The position numbers were made by a program, and so were the translations under genes. Below the pieces are notes generated by a model. That model ran no database searches and was not told where the DNA came from. It saw only the letters and a program-made list of their open reading frames with translations. Shown here in pieces: positions 26,801-38,038 of a stretch of 64,000 nucleotides of DNA; position 1 is the stretch's first letter, and each line of letters opens with the position of its first letter. Source of the stretch: Sclerodactyla briareus (Eukaryota > Echinodermata > Holothuroidea > Dendrochirotida > Sclerodactylidae); assembly GCA_026419785.1 (NCBI GenBank), contig JAODTK010005054.1:124001-188000 (forward strand), given 5' to 3'.

Positions 26801-28013
26801 ATCATCAGGGAAGACACAAACTGTGGCTGTGTGTAACCGACTATAGTAGTAGTGTTCAAGTATAATGCAAATATGTAGACACGACCTAGCGTGTACTCAT
26901 CCCAAACCTTCGACCCTTCGAAATCTTCTACTAGGGGAAATATGACCTCAATTATCAGTCAGATCATACTGAATGTCATGCGAAGATCGCAACAATGAGT
27001 AGTGATTCCTTGCCCAATAGTTCTCACTAATCTTCAAAACATAACCACATTTTCTTACAGTTGTAAGGCTCAGTAACCGGCCTGGCGGACTTCCTTATTG
27101 ACCCGAGGGGTGACCTTATCTTCATGTTATTATCATATATTAATATTATTTCAATGTTTTTAGGTCCTAATAGAAGATATTCGCCCCATATGACCGGCCT
27201 ACATACCAACTATGTCCCTCCGACCACTTATCTCGTCTACGAGGTTTCCTGGCCTTAGTATCTGTTGACCTTAGGTGACATTGACCCGAACCATCTCATT
27301 TTTTTTGCGTTTACATGTAAGCTTGTTTGCTTCCGTTTGGACCTATGGTTTGCCAAGGTGCCATTTATTCAGAAATTATACACATCAATCTAATTAGGAT
27401 ATATTAATAGTATTTCCATTTCCAGTAAATTCTCCGATTTGGGTTAGGAATCAGCATATTAGTCCATAGCTCCCACATAGCCTATGTGCTTCGGACGAAG
27501 CTGGTTTCGTGGGGTAATCGGGTTGGTGATATGTGCTCTAGCCTCAAATGTCATGAATACATTACCCCGACAGTGAACAGAAAACAGTGTGTTCCATCGC
27601 ATTGCAACCTTGCAACGTACATTTGTTCTTAGATTATCGCTCGCTTTGAGGCACCCCTCAGAAAAGAAAAAATCCTAGAATGACTTCTCAAATCACACGC
27701 CTCTTGCGAGAGAATATGAAAAAAATAAGTAAGTCGATATAGTGTCGCATTACCTGAGAGAGATCTAAACGTTTGTATCAAAGCTCAAATCTGGGCCCCC
27801 TTTTTCATAGTATGACTCTTTCAGGCATTCTATATGACGACAAGGGCAATACTTTTTTCTTTCCTTTTTGTTTTATAAAAAATATAGTATCGTATCAGGA
27901 GATCGATCGTTGTAGTAAGATTCCGCAATGTGCGGGACAGCTGATATACATCTACGTGCATGAAACAGACTTCAATAATCGATTCTGTTCACTCCCAGTG
28001 GCTAACTCTAGGA
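23821..28013. other. No recognised gene; poly(G), poly(A) and a small hairpin
   Basis: A run of about 17 G lies at 24158-24174 and about 20 A at 24981-25000. A 12-bp perfect inverted repeat (gttagacacact ... agtgtgtctaac) lies at 26301-26351 with a loop of about 27 nt. No exon or larger mobile element was recognised. Confidence 0.5.
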
Positions 28014-28742
28014 TATAGTGGTGGAATGTATCTTTGTTTTTATAATAGTTCTCTACAACTTTTATTGACCGTCGTGCAGCACGCTCGCCGCCTCGTTTGG
28101 GCCTTGTTGGCCATCATGTGTACTCGTTAAATGGCGGATACTTGCTCCGCCAATTTTTTATTGCGTTCAATACTTGAGTTCAAACGTTCTCGCGTGCGTC
28201 GCCATGCTATTTATTGGCCGCTGCATCTTGTTTGATTACATATTGGGCACACCGTACTGTTTTCAATGATGTCACTACGGTGTCAGCAGTTGTAGATATA
28301 TATACACAAAACGCGATTCAATTGCTACGATGCTAACAACTTGTACTGAATATATCAAGTTTTGCTAGTAAAAAGAACTGCAGACCGTGTACGGCTATAG
28401 TGGTGGATGTACCATCGTTTTCATTGCAGTTCTCTACTACTTTCATTGAATGTAGTGCAGCACGCTCGCCGCCTCGTTTGGGCCTTGTTGGCCATCATGT
28501 GTACTCGTTAAATGGCGGATACTTGAGTTCAAACGTTCTCGCGTGCGTCGCCATGCTGTTCATTGACCGCTGCATCTTGTTTGACGACATCTTGGGCACA
28601 CTGTTTTGTCTCAATGCTGTCACTATGATGTCAGCAGTTGTAGATATGTATACACAATACGCGATTCACTCAATACGGTGGCTAACAACTTCTACTGAAT
28701 ATGTCAAGTTTGCTGGTGAGAAGAACTGCAGACAGTGTACGA
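28014..28742. repeat. Two-copy tandem duplication, 382-bp period
   Basis: Unit 1 (28014-28395) and unit 2 (28396-28742) both begin tatagtggtgga and share the block cacgctcgccgcctcg, the segment cttgttggccatcatg and the stretch gtcagcagttgtagat. Unit 1 has an extra insertion of about 38 bp after ggcggatacttg. An open frame of 120 codons spans unit 2, but indels between the units break the equivalent frame in unit 1, so coding is not supported. No transposon termini were recognised. Confidence 0.85.
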
Positions 28743-29079
28743 TTGACAGTATCAATACCTGATAATTACGTCCCTAAAGCCACAGTTTCTTCCAAAGTGG
28801 CAATGTTCAAAGTGGCATTCCTGCGGGATTTGTGAGAGAGTACTTTAATTCCGTGTCAGCTCGAAAGGGAGACTATTTCGTGTTGGTTGCACACTAATCA
28901 CATTCTTTTTTCCACCGCGGCCGAATCGCACCCAACCAAACTACGTGACGTCATGCAGAAGACGGCGTTGGCAACGGAACAAGACGAAACCCCCCTCTTG
29001 GATTTCTATCGTTATGACACTCTAAGCTAAGTATCAGAATAGTTGATACGTTTGCTAGTTGAGTCACATCTTGACTTGT
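28743..29079. other. No recognisable feature; one CRE-like octamer
   Basis: Contains tgacgtca at 28946-28953 in unique sequence; no gene is seen next to it. Confidence 0.4.
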
Positions 29080-29343
29080 GTGCTTTTGTGTATGGTTGTC
29101 TGGTGCTCTACGCTCTAGGCTCAGTGAGCTGCAATGGGTGGCAGCATTTGCAGCTGAGCTTATTCTGGACAAGAGGAAGCTCGACAGTGCAATGTAAGAT
29201 GGAACTCCATTGGCTCCCCTTGGGGTGAAGATTCTTGCGAAAATTCATATGCTTATGCTTGCAATGTGGGGCTGAGCCTGAAAACTGTGACAGGGTCACT
29301 CTAAGAACTCACTTATTCCCTCCTGCTTACCAATAAATTGTTT
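29080..29343 (+). mobile_element. 3' end of a CR1/L2-type LINE
   Basis: The reading MELHWLPLG, continued in another frame by VKILAKIHMLML, matches the LHWLPV.xRIxFKIxxL signature found after the reverse-transcriptase core of CR1/L2-type LINEs. RVTLRTHLFPPAYQ follows, like the usual LKTHLF end of the ORF, and then a short 3' region caataaattgtttggtg. Two frames are needed, so the copy is dead. A (GTAT)n tract follows directly, which is the usual kind of 3' terminus for these LINEs. Confidence 0.75.
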
Positions 29344-29439
29344 GGTGGTATGTATGTATGTATGTAGTATGTATGTATGTATGTATGTATGTAGTATGTA
29401 TGTATGTATGTATGTATGTATGTAGTATGTATGTATGTA
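29344..29439. repeat. (GTAT)n microsatellite at the LINE 3' end
   Basis: About 95 bp of GTAT/ATGT units interrupted by three regular GTA slips. Confidence 0.95.
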
Positions 29440-30253
29440 CCTGAGAGGACGGCCCCGACCGCTTATCGGTTGCAAGTGAACATTGAAACTTAGCGGTAGG
29501 CTTTCGTTACTCAATGTTCACGAGTCATGACCACATTAGAAAAAATCCCCCATGAGTGCCCGCTGCCCGTTTCTGCGAAAATTGAGAAAGATTAAATGAC
29601 ATGGCTGTTTCAAAATTGAATTTCTTTTCCAGCAATATCACTTTCCCATTGAAAACGCTGTTGGCCATGGGAGGACAACATTGTGAAACACATACGTAAA
29701 TGGTTACATTTTAATTAATCTTCCAACAGAGACATCATTTTCGTCCCGACTTGCGAGGGCGGTCTGGAGATTTTGAATCCTATAACGATGTATGTCGCCA
29801 AAAAACTAAAAATGATAAGAGAAGTAAGGGGTATGCGCCAAATACCTCAGTATCAGTTCTGCGATCGAGTCCCACATCGTGTGGAAGAAACGCGCTAGGA
29901 TTTTTATTCGGTAATAACCACTGATGGGTCCCCATATCCTGTGACAGGGCATTGGGGGGCTGTGTTGGTTGGGACCCACTCTGTAAGTCTACATTCAGAT
30001 ACTTATGGCGTTTTTTGACTATACACGACCTGTAATCATGATTTCATTGTGACTGTGGATGGAGAATGCAAGACTGTCGGAATAGGATATGGAGGGCGAC
30101 CTGGGAATAAGGAAACTCTGACCACAACCTGGATGAATGAAGCCCATTGCTCGGTATGTTGCTTCTCCACATTGAGTACAAAATGCTCATGCTCCTGATG
30201 AGGTTTACTTAGCTTGATCTGATAGAACCAGTCGAGGAATCGGCCCGCCTAAT
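29440..30253. other. No recognisable feature
   Basis: Unique sequence between two repeats; no supportable gene. Confidence 0.5.
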
Positions 30254-30348
30254 AAGTAGTAGGTAGTAGTAGTAGTAGTAGTAGTAGTATCCAGTAGTAG
30301 TAGTAGTAGTAGTAGTTGTAGTTAGTAGTAGTAGTAGTAGTCGGAGTA

Positions 30349-30390
<42 letters not shown>

Positions 30391-30408
30391 CAGTGGTAGT
30401 AGTAGTGT
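30254..30408. repeat. (TAG)n microsatellite at the 3' border of the LINE
   Basis: About 150 bp of imperfect TAG trinucleotides. On the LINE's strand this is (CTA)n and follows the 3' UTR. Confidence 0.95.
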
Positions 30409-33383
30409 TTTTAGTTTAGGTTTAGTTTAGTGAATAGGAGTCAGGAAGGACAGATTCCTCATAAACGACCCCGAAGGCCACAACACCCAGGAAAGAAAAT
30501 GAACCAAAACTCGAACTAAATAATACGCCCTTGCTGATTCCTAAAAATAAATCCAAGACTGTTCTTGAACGCATTCACACTCTTAGAGCAAAACACCATT
30601 TTCAGGAAGACAATTCCACGCAATGATCACTCTCTGCGAGAAGAAATATTTACGAATGTCCATTCTGCGCGCTTGCCACGAAGAGATTTGAGACAGTGGC
30701 CTCTTATTTGCAGTAAGTACATTGGAAAATTTAAAGAAGTAGTTGAAAGACAGGCCAACGAGTCCATGGACAATTTGAAAAACCTGTATCAAGTCAATCC
30801 CGAATTCGCCTAGCTCCATGGTAGTTAGACCGCGAGCCTTAATCGTTCATGTAAGATTAATTTTTCCAGACAGTGAATCATTCTAGTTGCCCTACGTGAA
30901 CGTTCTCAATTACTCTGTCTTTTGCAAAAGTAGGGATTCCACACTTGTACAGAATACTCTAGGTGCGGTCCACAGTTGCTTAAACGGCCTGACAACAATT
31001 ATCATTATAAAGGAAAACTGAAGTGACGTCTAATCAAAGCCAAGAATCCAATTACCTCCTTCTAGCAGCTTTCGGGCACATGCCTTGGAAGGTGTCAAGA
31101 GATCAAAACAACCCCAAGATCTTTTTCTGAATCACCTCTGAATATTTCGGCCCATTCAACTTGAAGGAAGCGTTTGCGATTGTGAAAACCAAATCATGCA
31201 TAACTTTGCACTTGTCGGAATTGAAAAAACCATTTGCCAGTCGGAAGACCATTTGGAAATTATATCCAGATCCCTATGAATAATTGCGCATCATCTTCGA
31301 ATCGACCTTCCCGATACAACTTATTATCCGTCTGCGAACGTCTTAACCCTTGAATCAACAGAACTTCCAAGATCGTCATATACGCAGAACATGAACGGCC
31401 CAAGAACGATCCACTGGGAATCACCACTAGTGACCTTTTGCAAGAAGACGACCGCCCATATGACAACTCGTTGTTCTTTATTATGAAGCCACTCACGAAC
31501 CCTGAGGACATTCCCCTCATCCAAGCTCTCCACTTGAGCAAGAGACGCTCATATGGAACCTTGTCAAAAGCTTTCTGAAAGTCCAGGAAACTCTATCACA
31601 GCATTGCCGTTGTCAAAGAACATGTAACATCTTACCTAAATTCCAAGAGATCAGTCAAACACGGAACTATTCTTCCCTAAACCCTGTGAGAACTCTCCAT
31701 CAGACTATGCTCATTGAAATACTGCACCCATATTATCCCGAATGATTGATTCATTACCTTGCAGACAACACTATTAGAATGACTGGCCTGTAATTACAGG
31801 AAGAGACCGATTACCTTTCTTGAAAATAGGAGAAAACAATTTGCCTCTCCTCCCATCATCGGAACAATACCTTCTTGTAGAGTCTATGGAAATAATAGTG
31901 TGGAACGACAACTGTCGGCAAAGGATTTAGTAAGAAAGTATAAACTCCGTCAGGACCAGGAGCTTTATCACTTTTGAGCTTCTGCAGTTTCTCCTTTACT
32001 AAACCAGACGAACACACGATATTCATACTCTGCGGAGACCCCGACACTGGTCACCAAATTATCCAATCTCATGAGTAAAAACGACGAGAAGTATTATACG
32101 CAACCTGCATCTCTGCTAGCGCTGATTGACTACCCGAGTTGGAATCTATCAAGCACCAAATCTGTCCTTGCACTTTTCTGCTCCCGGCCTCACATAAGAG
32201 AAAAATGCACGAGGATTCTCCTTGATATTAGAGGCAATCTGCCTCTCGAAATCAAGTTTAGCACCAGAAACTAAACGCTGGACAAGCTTTTGCTGACTTT
32301 GAAATGCTCTGATCAGACACCGGCCCAGAAGAACGATAAAGTCTCCATAAGGGTCGCTTACGTTTGATGGCCAGGAAAAACTTCCCTTTCATCCAAGAAG
32401 GCCTCTTGTGTTCTTACTGCGACGTTTCCCAATGAACGTAAACTTTTCATAACCTCGTTACCCTCTCAATGAAACCATTCCAGAGTCAACACAGCCATTC
32501 GTACTTTCTAACAATTTAGGGGGGTGCCAATCTACTTTGGCTAAAAAACCTGGAAATGCCATCCCCATCGGCCTTCGCGAACAAGGAACAAGCTCTAGAC
32601 TCTGTGGATATTTGACCGAACAAGACACATTGAAAGTTAAAATTTCGTGATCACTTGCACCGAGCTTACCCAAGCATTCTACATTATCTACAACTCTGGA
32701 TCACTGCTCAAACTAAATCCAAAAATTTATGCTTTCTGGTAGGAAAATGTACATGCTGAGAAAGGAAACAATCCTGCGTGACTTTAAAAAAGCCAGATCC
32801 ATGACGGCCACTCAGTACCATTAGACCAGACATATCTGGATTATTGAAAACACCCATAATAATTGTACTCTTCCAGAAACTTTCGAAAGCCTGTCGGACG
32901 AAGAGAGTTGTTTCTTCAGAGCTATTTGGAGAACGGTTCACAACGCCAACTAATAAGAACGGGGAATACCAGATGATAGACGGACTTTCCCACCAAACCA
33001 GTTGACAAAACTTTACCCAATATCGCCTTCTCAAAACTATTCAATTCAGACCTCACAACAACAAAACTCCACCACCAATGCCAGGGAGAGAGTATCTATC
33101 CTACTTGCCTATACACACCAAAACCAGGAAGGTGAACATTGGCTGTGGACATAAATCACTGTTTCAACCACGACCTGTAATACCGATGACATCCGGCTTG
33201 CGTTCCTGGACTAAAATCTGCAACTCATCAAACTTGTTCCAGATACATTGAAATAGCACAGAAAAAGACACTGGCTAACATTTCTATCGCTACTGTTGAC
33301 CTCGCCAGAACCTCCCACTGCGATGCTCACTATTTACCAACCCTGCCAGTAACCTACGGACCCCTGAAACCCTCGCCCAAATT
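30409..33383 (-). mobile_element. Nearly full-length decayed CR1-type LINE, minus strand
   Basis: Minus-strand readings give a CR1-type ORF2 in order. Endonuclease: NKFDELQILVQERKPDVIGI (about 33255-33175), then VNRSPNSSEETTL and STIIMG followed by FNNPD (33000-32860), then KLGASDHEIL (about 32665-32635) with the SDH catalytic motif. Reverse transcriptase: KLKSDKAPGPDG (about 31980-31945), VTSG followed by VLGPFMFCVY (about 31430-31375), and VKTFADG where FADD is expected (about 31340). C-terminus: DLIQVFQIVHGL and RKYFFSQRVIIAWNCLPE (30800-30600), ending SVNAFKN. A 3' UTR of about 100 bp follows. The pieces fall in different frames with several stops, and the catalytic-box D is changed, so it is dead. 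No ORF1 was recognised. Confidence 0.92.
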
Positions 33384-33390
33384 CGTAGTA

Positions 33391-33421
<31 letters not shown>

Positions 33422-33475
33422 GGTATTAGTAGTAGTTTATAATAATATAATAATAATAATCATAATACATAATAA

Positions 33476-33508
<33 letters not shown>

Positions 33509-33510
33509 CA
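33384..33510. repeat. (TAG)n then (TAA)n tract at the 5' border of the LINE
   Basis: About 55 bp of TAG units grade into TAA/AAT units, immediately outside the LINE's 5' side and in the same orientation as the TAG tract at 30254-30408. Confidence 0.93.
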
Positions 33511-35869
33511 TAATGCTAAAATAATGACATTCTATTTGCCACCCAGGAAACTGTCCTGCTGGCACCATAATAATGAAAGCATGTACCTGAATTGTTTTCA
33601 AATTTACTCATTACGCAGCTAGTCATTGCTACCGCGTTACAGGGGTATCGTTAGGGTACAATAGTCCCTCCAAATGAAATAATATTCGGTTCGAGTTGTT
33701 CACCTTAAAGAATAACATTCGTCAATACTCTTCGGAGTGCTCACAATTGATCAATTACCCCTCAGCCAGATATGATATGGGTAACTCTATTGTTGCTTCC
33801 TTCAACGTTGTGGTGTCACTGAAACGGCTAGGCGTGCTATTCTGTTTAATCAGTACATTCAAACCCTATAACTGAAAATAATGAAATGTACTTGCCCTAG
33901 TATCCGAGATGAAATCAAATACATTTGGGTACTGACCGCATGGCCACACATAGGCTCGCAACACCTGCTCCGTCTTTCAGCCTCAATGAATTTATCGATG
34001 AATGATCTCAGCAATCAGTTTGTGATCGATACCTTGAAGTTTCCATTACACCGAAGGGCAGTCGTTTGGCGATAAGCACAAAACAGTAGTAATGGTGCTC
34101 TCAATCTATAACACCAGCCAGTTATGTTTAATCCAACCTTTTGTAAACTAGTTACATTTGACGTCACAATTTCTAGTGCCTGCTCGTTATCTGGTGTCGC
34201 TGATCGTAAACTCTTTTCTCAACCGTAATTGTCATTGATGGCTGACCACAGACAGGGGGAGCGAATTGAAAGGTATTAATCGAGATGACCATCTCAACAC
34301 GGCAAACCAGCAGCGAAATGAAATTTCCCTCTTCTGTTCAAATCCAGATGTTCATGGCGAGGCCAAATTATGTAATGAAGTCCAGAAGCAAAACCTGTCT
34401 ATCCGCCGATAAACCATGTTTATCGGACATTATCTAAAATGCCCTGTTTTATTCTATAAAGCTGGTATGTTTGGAATCGTGAATTGTTCTCTAAGTTCGA
34501 AACGTCCACGTTTTCTAATGGAATAATACTGAAATCGTTCGAAAAACTTGTTTGTCGCCGATATCCCCTGTTTAGCGGATATTATTGGAAACTCCTTGTT
34601 TAATAACCCGCATTTTTCGAATCGTAGTTTTTCCCCCAGTTGTTGGAAAACTCTCACTGCGTTTTTAGTAGAAAAATACTGAAAACTATGCGTTAAGACC
34701 GATAAACTATTTTCATCGCCGACAATCAGGTTTTTCGATTAATAAACTAGTTTACTACCGAGAACGCGAGTTTTTTATATTTCTCTATTCTGCCATCGGG
34801 CTTGCCAAAGAGTCGCCGATGAGATAGTCTATACCCACCTTGGCTACATCCCAATTGATCCAAACATCCACACATATAACATTTATTAACGATTATACAG
34901 AATGACGCTTTCGATTCTGATAGGGGGAGTCATACATGTTTAGAACTCAGAGAGAAGTTAGCTGAGAGGAAGAAAGCCATCGACTGAATACCGGTGTTAT
35001 AGGAATTTATCTGCGGTCATCCTGACAATTTAATGTGTCACACTGACAATGCTAACTAAATAATCCGGACTAATAGAGAGAGAAATGTCTACCACACTGT
35101 GATTTTCAATTGAAGCGGTGTCCTTTCATAACAATGACGAGCGATTGGCTGATACGCATGCATCGAATGTCTCCACACTGCCAATATCGCATTTTTGTTA
35201 TATAGGGAACTGGATAATCTGAAAATCAATTTATTTGTTAATTTACAGTTATATCTGGCTAAATCATTTTAATGGGAAGCAAACACCGACGAAGTATTGA
35301 ATGCACGGCGCTGCCGTGTCTAAAATCACGTCACGCAATGTGGACCAATAAATAAAACAAATGAATACGAGTCCTAAACTCCTAAACTGAAACTCTGGGA
35401 ATTCAGGAGATGAGTCAAAACAGACCGCTCATCGTTAGTGCGGAATTTAGAGGTCAAAACAAATATTGCGAACAACATAACCTAGTCGGTTCATGTCATC
35501 TTTTAATTGTGACCCGAATACCCGTGCCTTTGATGTTGGGTCTGGACGCTAGGAGTTTTTTCTGTTAATTTATATAGTTGGTTACACATTCATGCGTCAC
35601 GACATTGAATTACTTACACTTATTTTATTACCAACGTTCTTGACACTAATACCCGTGTTAATGTAACACTGAGCTGGCATGACCTAAAAATATGTGATCT
35701 CAGTCAAAAGCGATCGATAATGAATAAAAGAACAGTTACCTCAACTTGAACAAAAAAACAAAAAAACACCGTGGTCAATTCGAAATTTATAGCGGTCATC
35801 GTCTGTCCTGAAAGAATTATCTAGCTAGGGACACCCACACATCATCACCATGTGATGTGCATCAAAAGT
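33511..35869. other. No recognisable gene
   Basis: Unique AT-rich sequence. A T-rich stretch at 34440-34780 repeats short themes (gtttatcgg, ccgatga) without forming a clear array. Confidence 0.5.
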
Positions 35870-36300
35870 CAGTAAAGGAATTCTGAACGGGAGGAAACCG
35901 TCCCTATTGCGTCTACTAGTACCAGATACCAGACAAACACCATCTCGTTAAATGAATGTGGGCGTGAGTGTGAGGTGATACTCGCAGGGCGCTTGAGTAT
36001 GTTTACAATAGACTTTTGAAAGAATTATTTATTGTGTCAGGTTTCTTCATGTTTCATTTTACAAGCTCAGGTATCAAACAACGAAATGATATATGGCCAC
36101 CTGCGACAGATAGGTATTGTAACTGATATTAGGGTGAATGAGCAGTGTTATGTTATTTGTTCTGGCGAATTGAAGGTTCCAATAGAATCGTATAACATTC
36201 GTCAGGGAGAATTATTAGAACTGACAATTCCGACTCGAATGTTCATCTGGGACCAAGTTGGAGATATTATGACGTAACAGGGCCTAGCTTGCGGAGTCGT
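35870..36300. repeat. Partial third copy of the 4-kb unit (block C)
   Basis: The run aattctgaacgggaggaaac, then gtccctattgcg, matches block C of copies 1 (near 16770) and 2 (near 22970). Collinear matches follow: the cgcagggcgctt motif, the attttacaagc motif, and the stretch around 36150 where the other copies read ttttgttgc. Blocks A, B and D were not found around it. It is 12 kb from copy 2, so the family is dispersed as well as tandem. Confidence 0.6.
36071..36277 (+). CDS. Unassigned candidate terminal exon in copy 3
   Basis: A pyrimidine-rich tract ending in gctcag precedes position 36071. From there the frame is open for 68 codons (VSNNEMIYGHLRQIGIVTDI then RVNEQCYVICSGELKVPIES) and closes at 36277; AATAAA lies at 36491. 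The alternation of hydrophobic and polar residues suggests beta strands. I do not recognise the domain. Because the segment belongs to the three-copy repeated unit, it may be a remnant of a mobile element's gene rather than a host exon. No upstream exon was identified. Confidence 0.25.
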   Translation, partial: VSNNEMIYGHLRQIGIVTDIRVNEQCYVICSGELKVPIESYNIRQGELLELTIPTRMFIWDQVGDIMT

Positions 36301-36704
36301 TTGCTTGATTGTAGATAATCTCTCGGAGTTGTTAGTAATACTGAACGCAACTTAGTGCTGGTGTTGGGAAAACAAACGCATATTTCAAGTTCGAAAAAAT
36401 ATTTTGAGAAATCAGGAGAAATCTTAATTATGTAATTATCGCATAATTAGTTAATGCATTCGCTGTGTTATAAGATGAAGAAACGGTGTAAATAAAATAA
36501 CGGGATAGTCAGAACAATCTACACTTAGTAAAAACCTATACACTGGGATGTATGTAGTGTATCATAATGACTGCGCTACAGTAAGGAATGTGTTTTGATC
36601 CCAACTGAAGGAAACGACTGTGAAAGTTATTTTGAAATTCCTCGCGTTATGCTCGAATAATATAAAAAAAACGGAGGTGGTGAAACGGTCATTTTTCTCC
36701 CAGA
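36301..36704. other. No recognisable feature
   Basis: Unique AT-rich sequence with one AATAAA at 36491; nothing else seen. Confidence 0.45.
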
Positions 36705-36708
36705 TTAA

Positions 36709-37643
36709 AAGCCGCGTTTCCATGCAAGCCGGGGCGGGCGGGCGGGGGGGCGGGGCGTCTAAAATCGCTAATCGTTATTTTCAATGGAGCCGTTCCATGC
36801 ACGCGGGCGGGCGGGCGGGCGGCGTTTTCTCGAGCGGTCATGTTTATAGCGATTTTTCCGCCCGGCCCGCGTGTCCGGCGTTGGTATTTCGCCAATCATA
36901 TTCCCGGGGATTTCCCTGCTTGAAGCCGGATAATGGAGGATAGAGGACAATTTTAGGTTCGAATAATGTTCCAACCAACTTCCTAAACGTTCAACACTAG
37001 GGATGAGATTTTATACAGATGTGTCTAGATTCAACGGCTAGACACCTTTTTGACACAATTACATGTTTAAACCAATTGATATGTCAAGTATTTTGCTAAT
37101 TAATCTCCAAAACCTGTAAAATGTGAAGTTTTAATGGTGTGCCCGTAATGTTGACATTCAGACAGTGGTTTTCAGAAAATGAACCACCGGTGTTTCGGTT
37201 AAAACACTGTAAGGGTCAGGTGTTTGACAACACGTCAACGACAACAGCGACAATGACAACAACGACAACAACAACAACGACACGGACAACGACGGAAACA
37301 ACGACAAACAACGGCAACAACAACAACAACAACCATAACGGCAACGACAACGGACAAGGACAACGACAACGACAACGACAACAACCAACAAAACAACAAC
37401 AAACAACACCAATAATAATAACATAATAACAATAATTAATAACAATATTAACAATAATAACATAATACTAATAACATATTAATTAAAGTAGGCTACATCG
37501 GTTCTTATATGACCATATACACACTAAAGTGAGAGAGGGCGTGACTCAAGAACGCCGCCCGCCCGCCGCGTGCATGGAAACGAGCTTCCAAAACGCCCGC
37601 CCCGCCGTCCGCCCGCCCGCCCGCCCGCGGCATGGAACGCAGC
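36709..37643. mobile_element. Fold-back element with GC-rich G-tract arms
   Basis: The arms at 36709-36840 and 37540-37643 are inverted repeats. Each carries two copies of a module, ttccatgc followed by gcgggcgggcggg, and reads on to ggcgttttctcgag on the left and its complement-like counterpart on the right. TTAA flanks both ends (36705-36708 and 37644-37647) and may be the target duplication. The centre holds no convincing gene, only a small hairpin (gtgtctag ... ctagacac near 37020) and an AAC/CGA-rich simple repeat. It is a non-autonomous fold-back DNA transposon; TTAA would suit a piggyBac-like transposase, which is inference. Confidence 0.8.
37225..37470. repeat. (AAC)n/(ACG)n-rich simple sequence
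   Basis: A purine-rich strand of acaacg, acaaca and ataata trinucleotides. It lies in the loop of the fold-back element. Confidence 0.93.
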
Positions 37644-37692
37644 TTAACACGGAAAAAACAACGGCAGGGAGGCAGTGGGGGAAGATTTCAAG

Positions 37693-37764
37693 ATGGCGGC
37701 GCGCATGGTATACGAAATTGTTAAAAGAGACAATTATGACGATTTAGGAGTGGAATCTCCATGA
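37693..37764 (+). other. Mini-ORF at an AAGATGGCGGC motif
   Basis: The sequence caagatggcggcg matches the YY1 element often found at animal translation starts, with A at -3 of the ATG. The frame reads MAARMVYEIVKRDNYDDLGV plus three codons and stops. No splice donor of GTRAGT type follows. It begins 46 bp outside the fold-back element's right TTAA. It could be the remnant of a first exon or chance. Confidence 0.2.
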
Positions 37765-37865
37765 TGACAGGGTAGTGAGGATCATTCGCTGATAATATCG
37801 ATAACAACCACTCTATCTCCCACTGGATCTTCCTTGGTCGTTGATCTGCTATATGCAATGAAATG

Positions 37866-38038
37866 ACTGTGAAAACAAATGCTGTAAATTTGACAGTAAG
37901 AGGGGCCAGTAAGTTACTGTAAACTTAAGTCTACTGTAGAGTTCACAGTGAATCACTGTAGATTCCACAGTAATCTATGTAAAAACTCAATTCATCGTAC
38001 AACAACTGGCAACTCTGCCTACAGTAATTTTTCACAGT
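37866..38038. mobile_element. Short MITE with ACTGTGAA termini
   Basis: The ends actgtgaaaa and ttttcacagt are inverted. The inside is rich in inverted variants of tactgta and cacagt. At 173 bp with no open frame it has the form of a small palindromic MITE. Target duplication unresolved. Confidence 0.7.

Noticed and set aside
28400-28762. 120-codon open frame across the second tandem unit
   Set aside because: The first unit breaks the frame by indels and no domain is recognisable.
37139-37463. Open frames across the AAC/ACG repeat
   Set aside because: Simple-sequence translations (poly Thr/Asn, poly Leu/Val) inside a fold-back element's loop.
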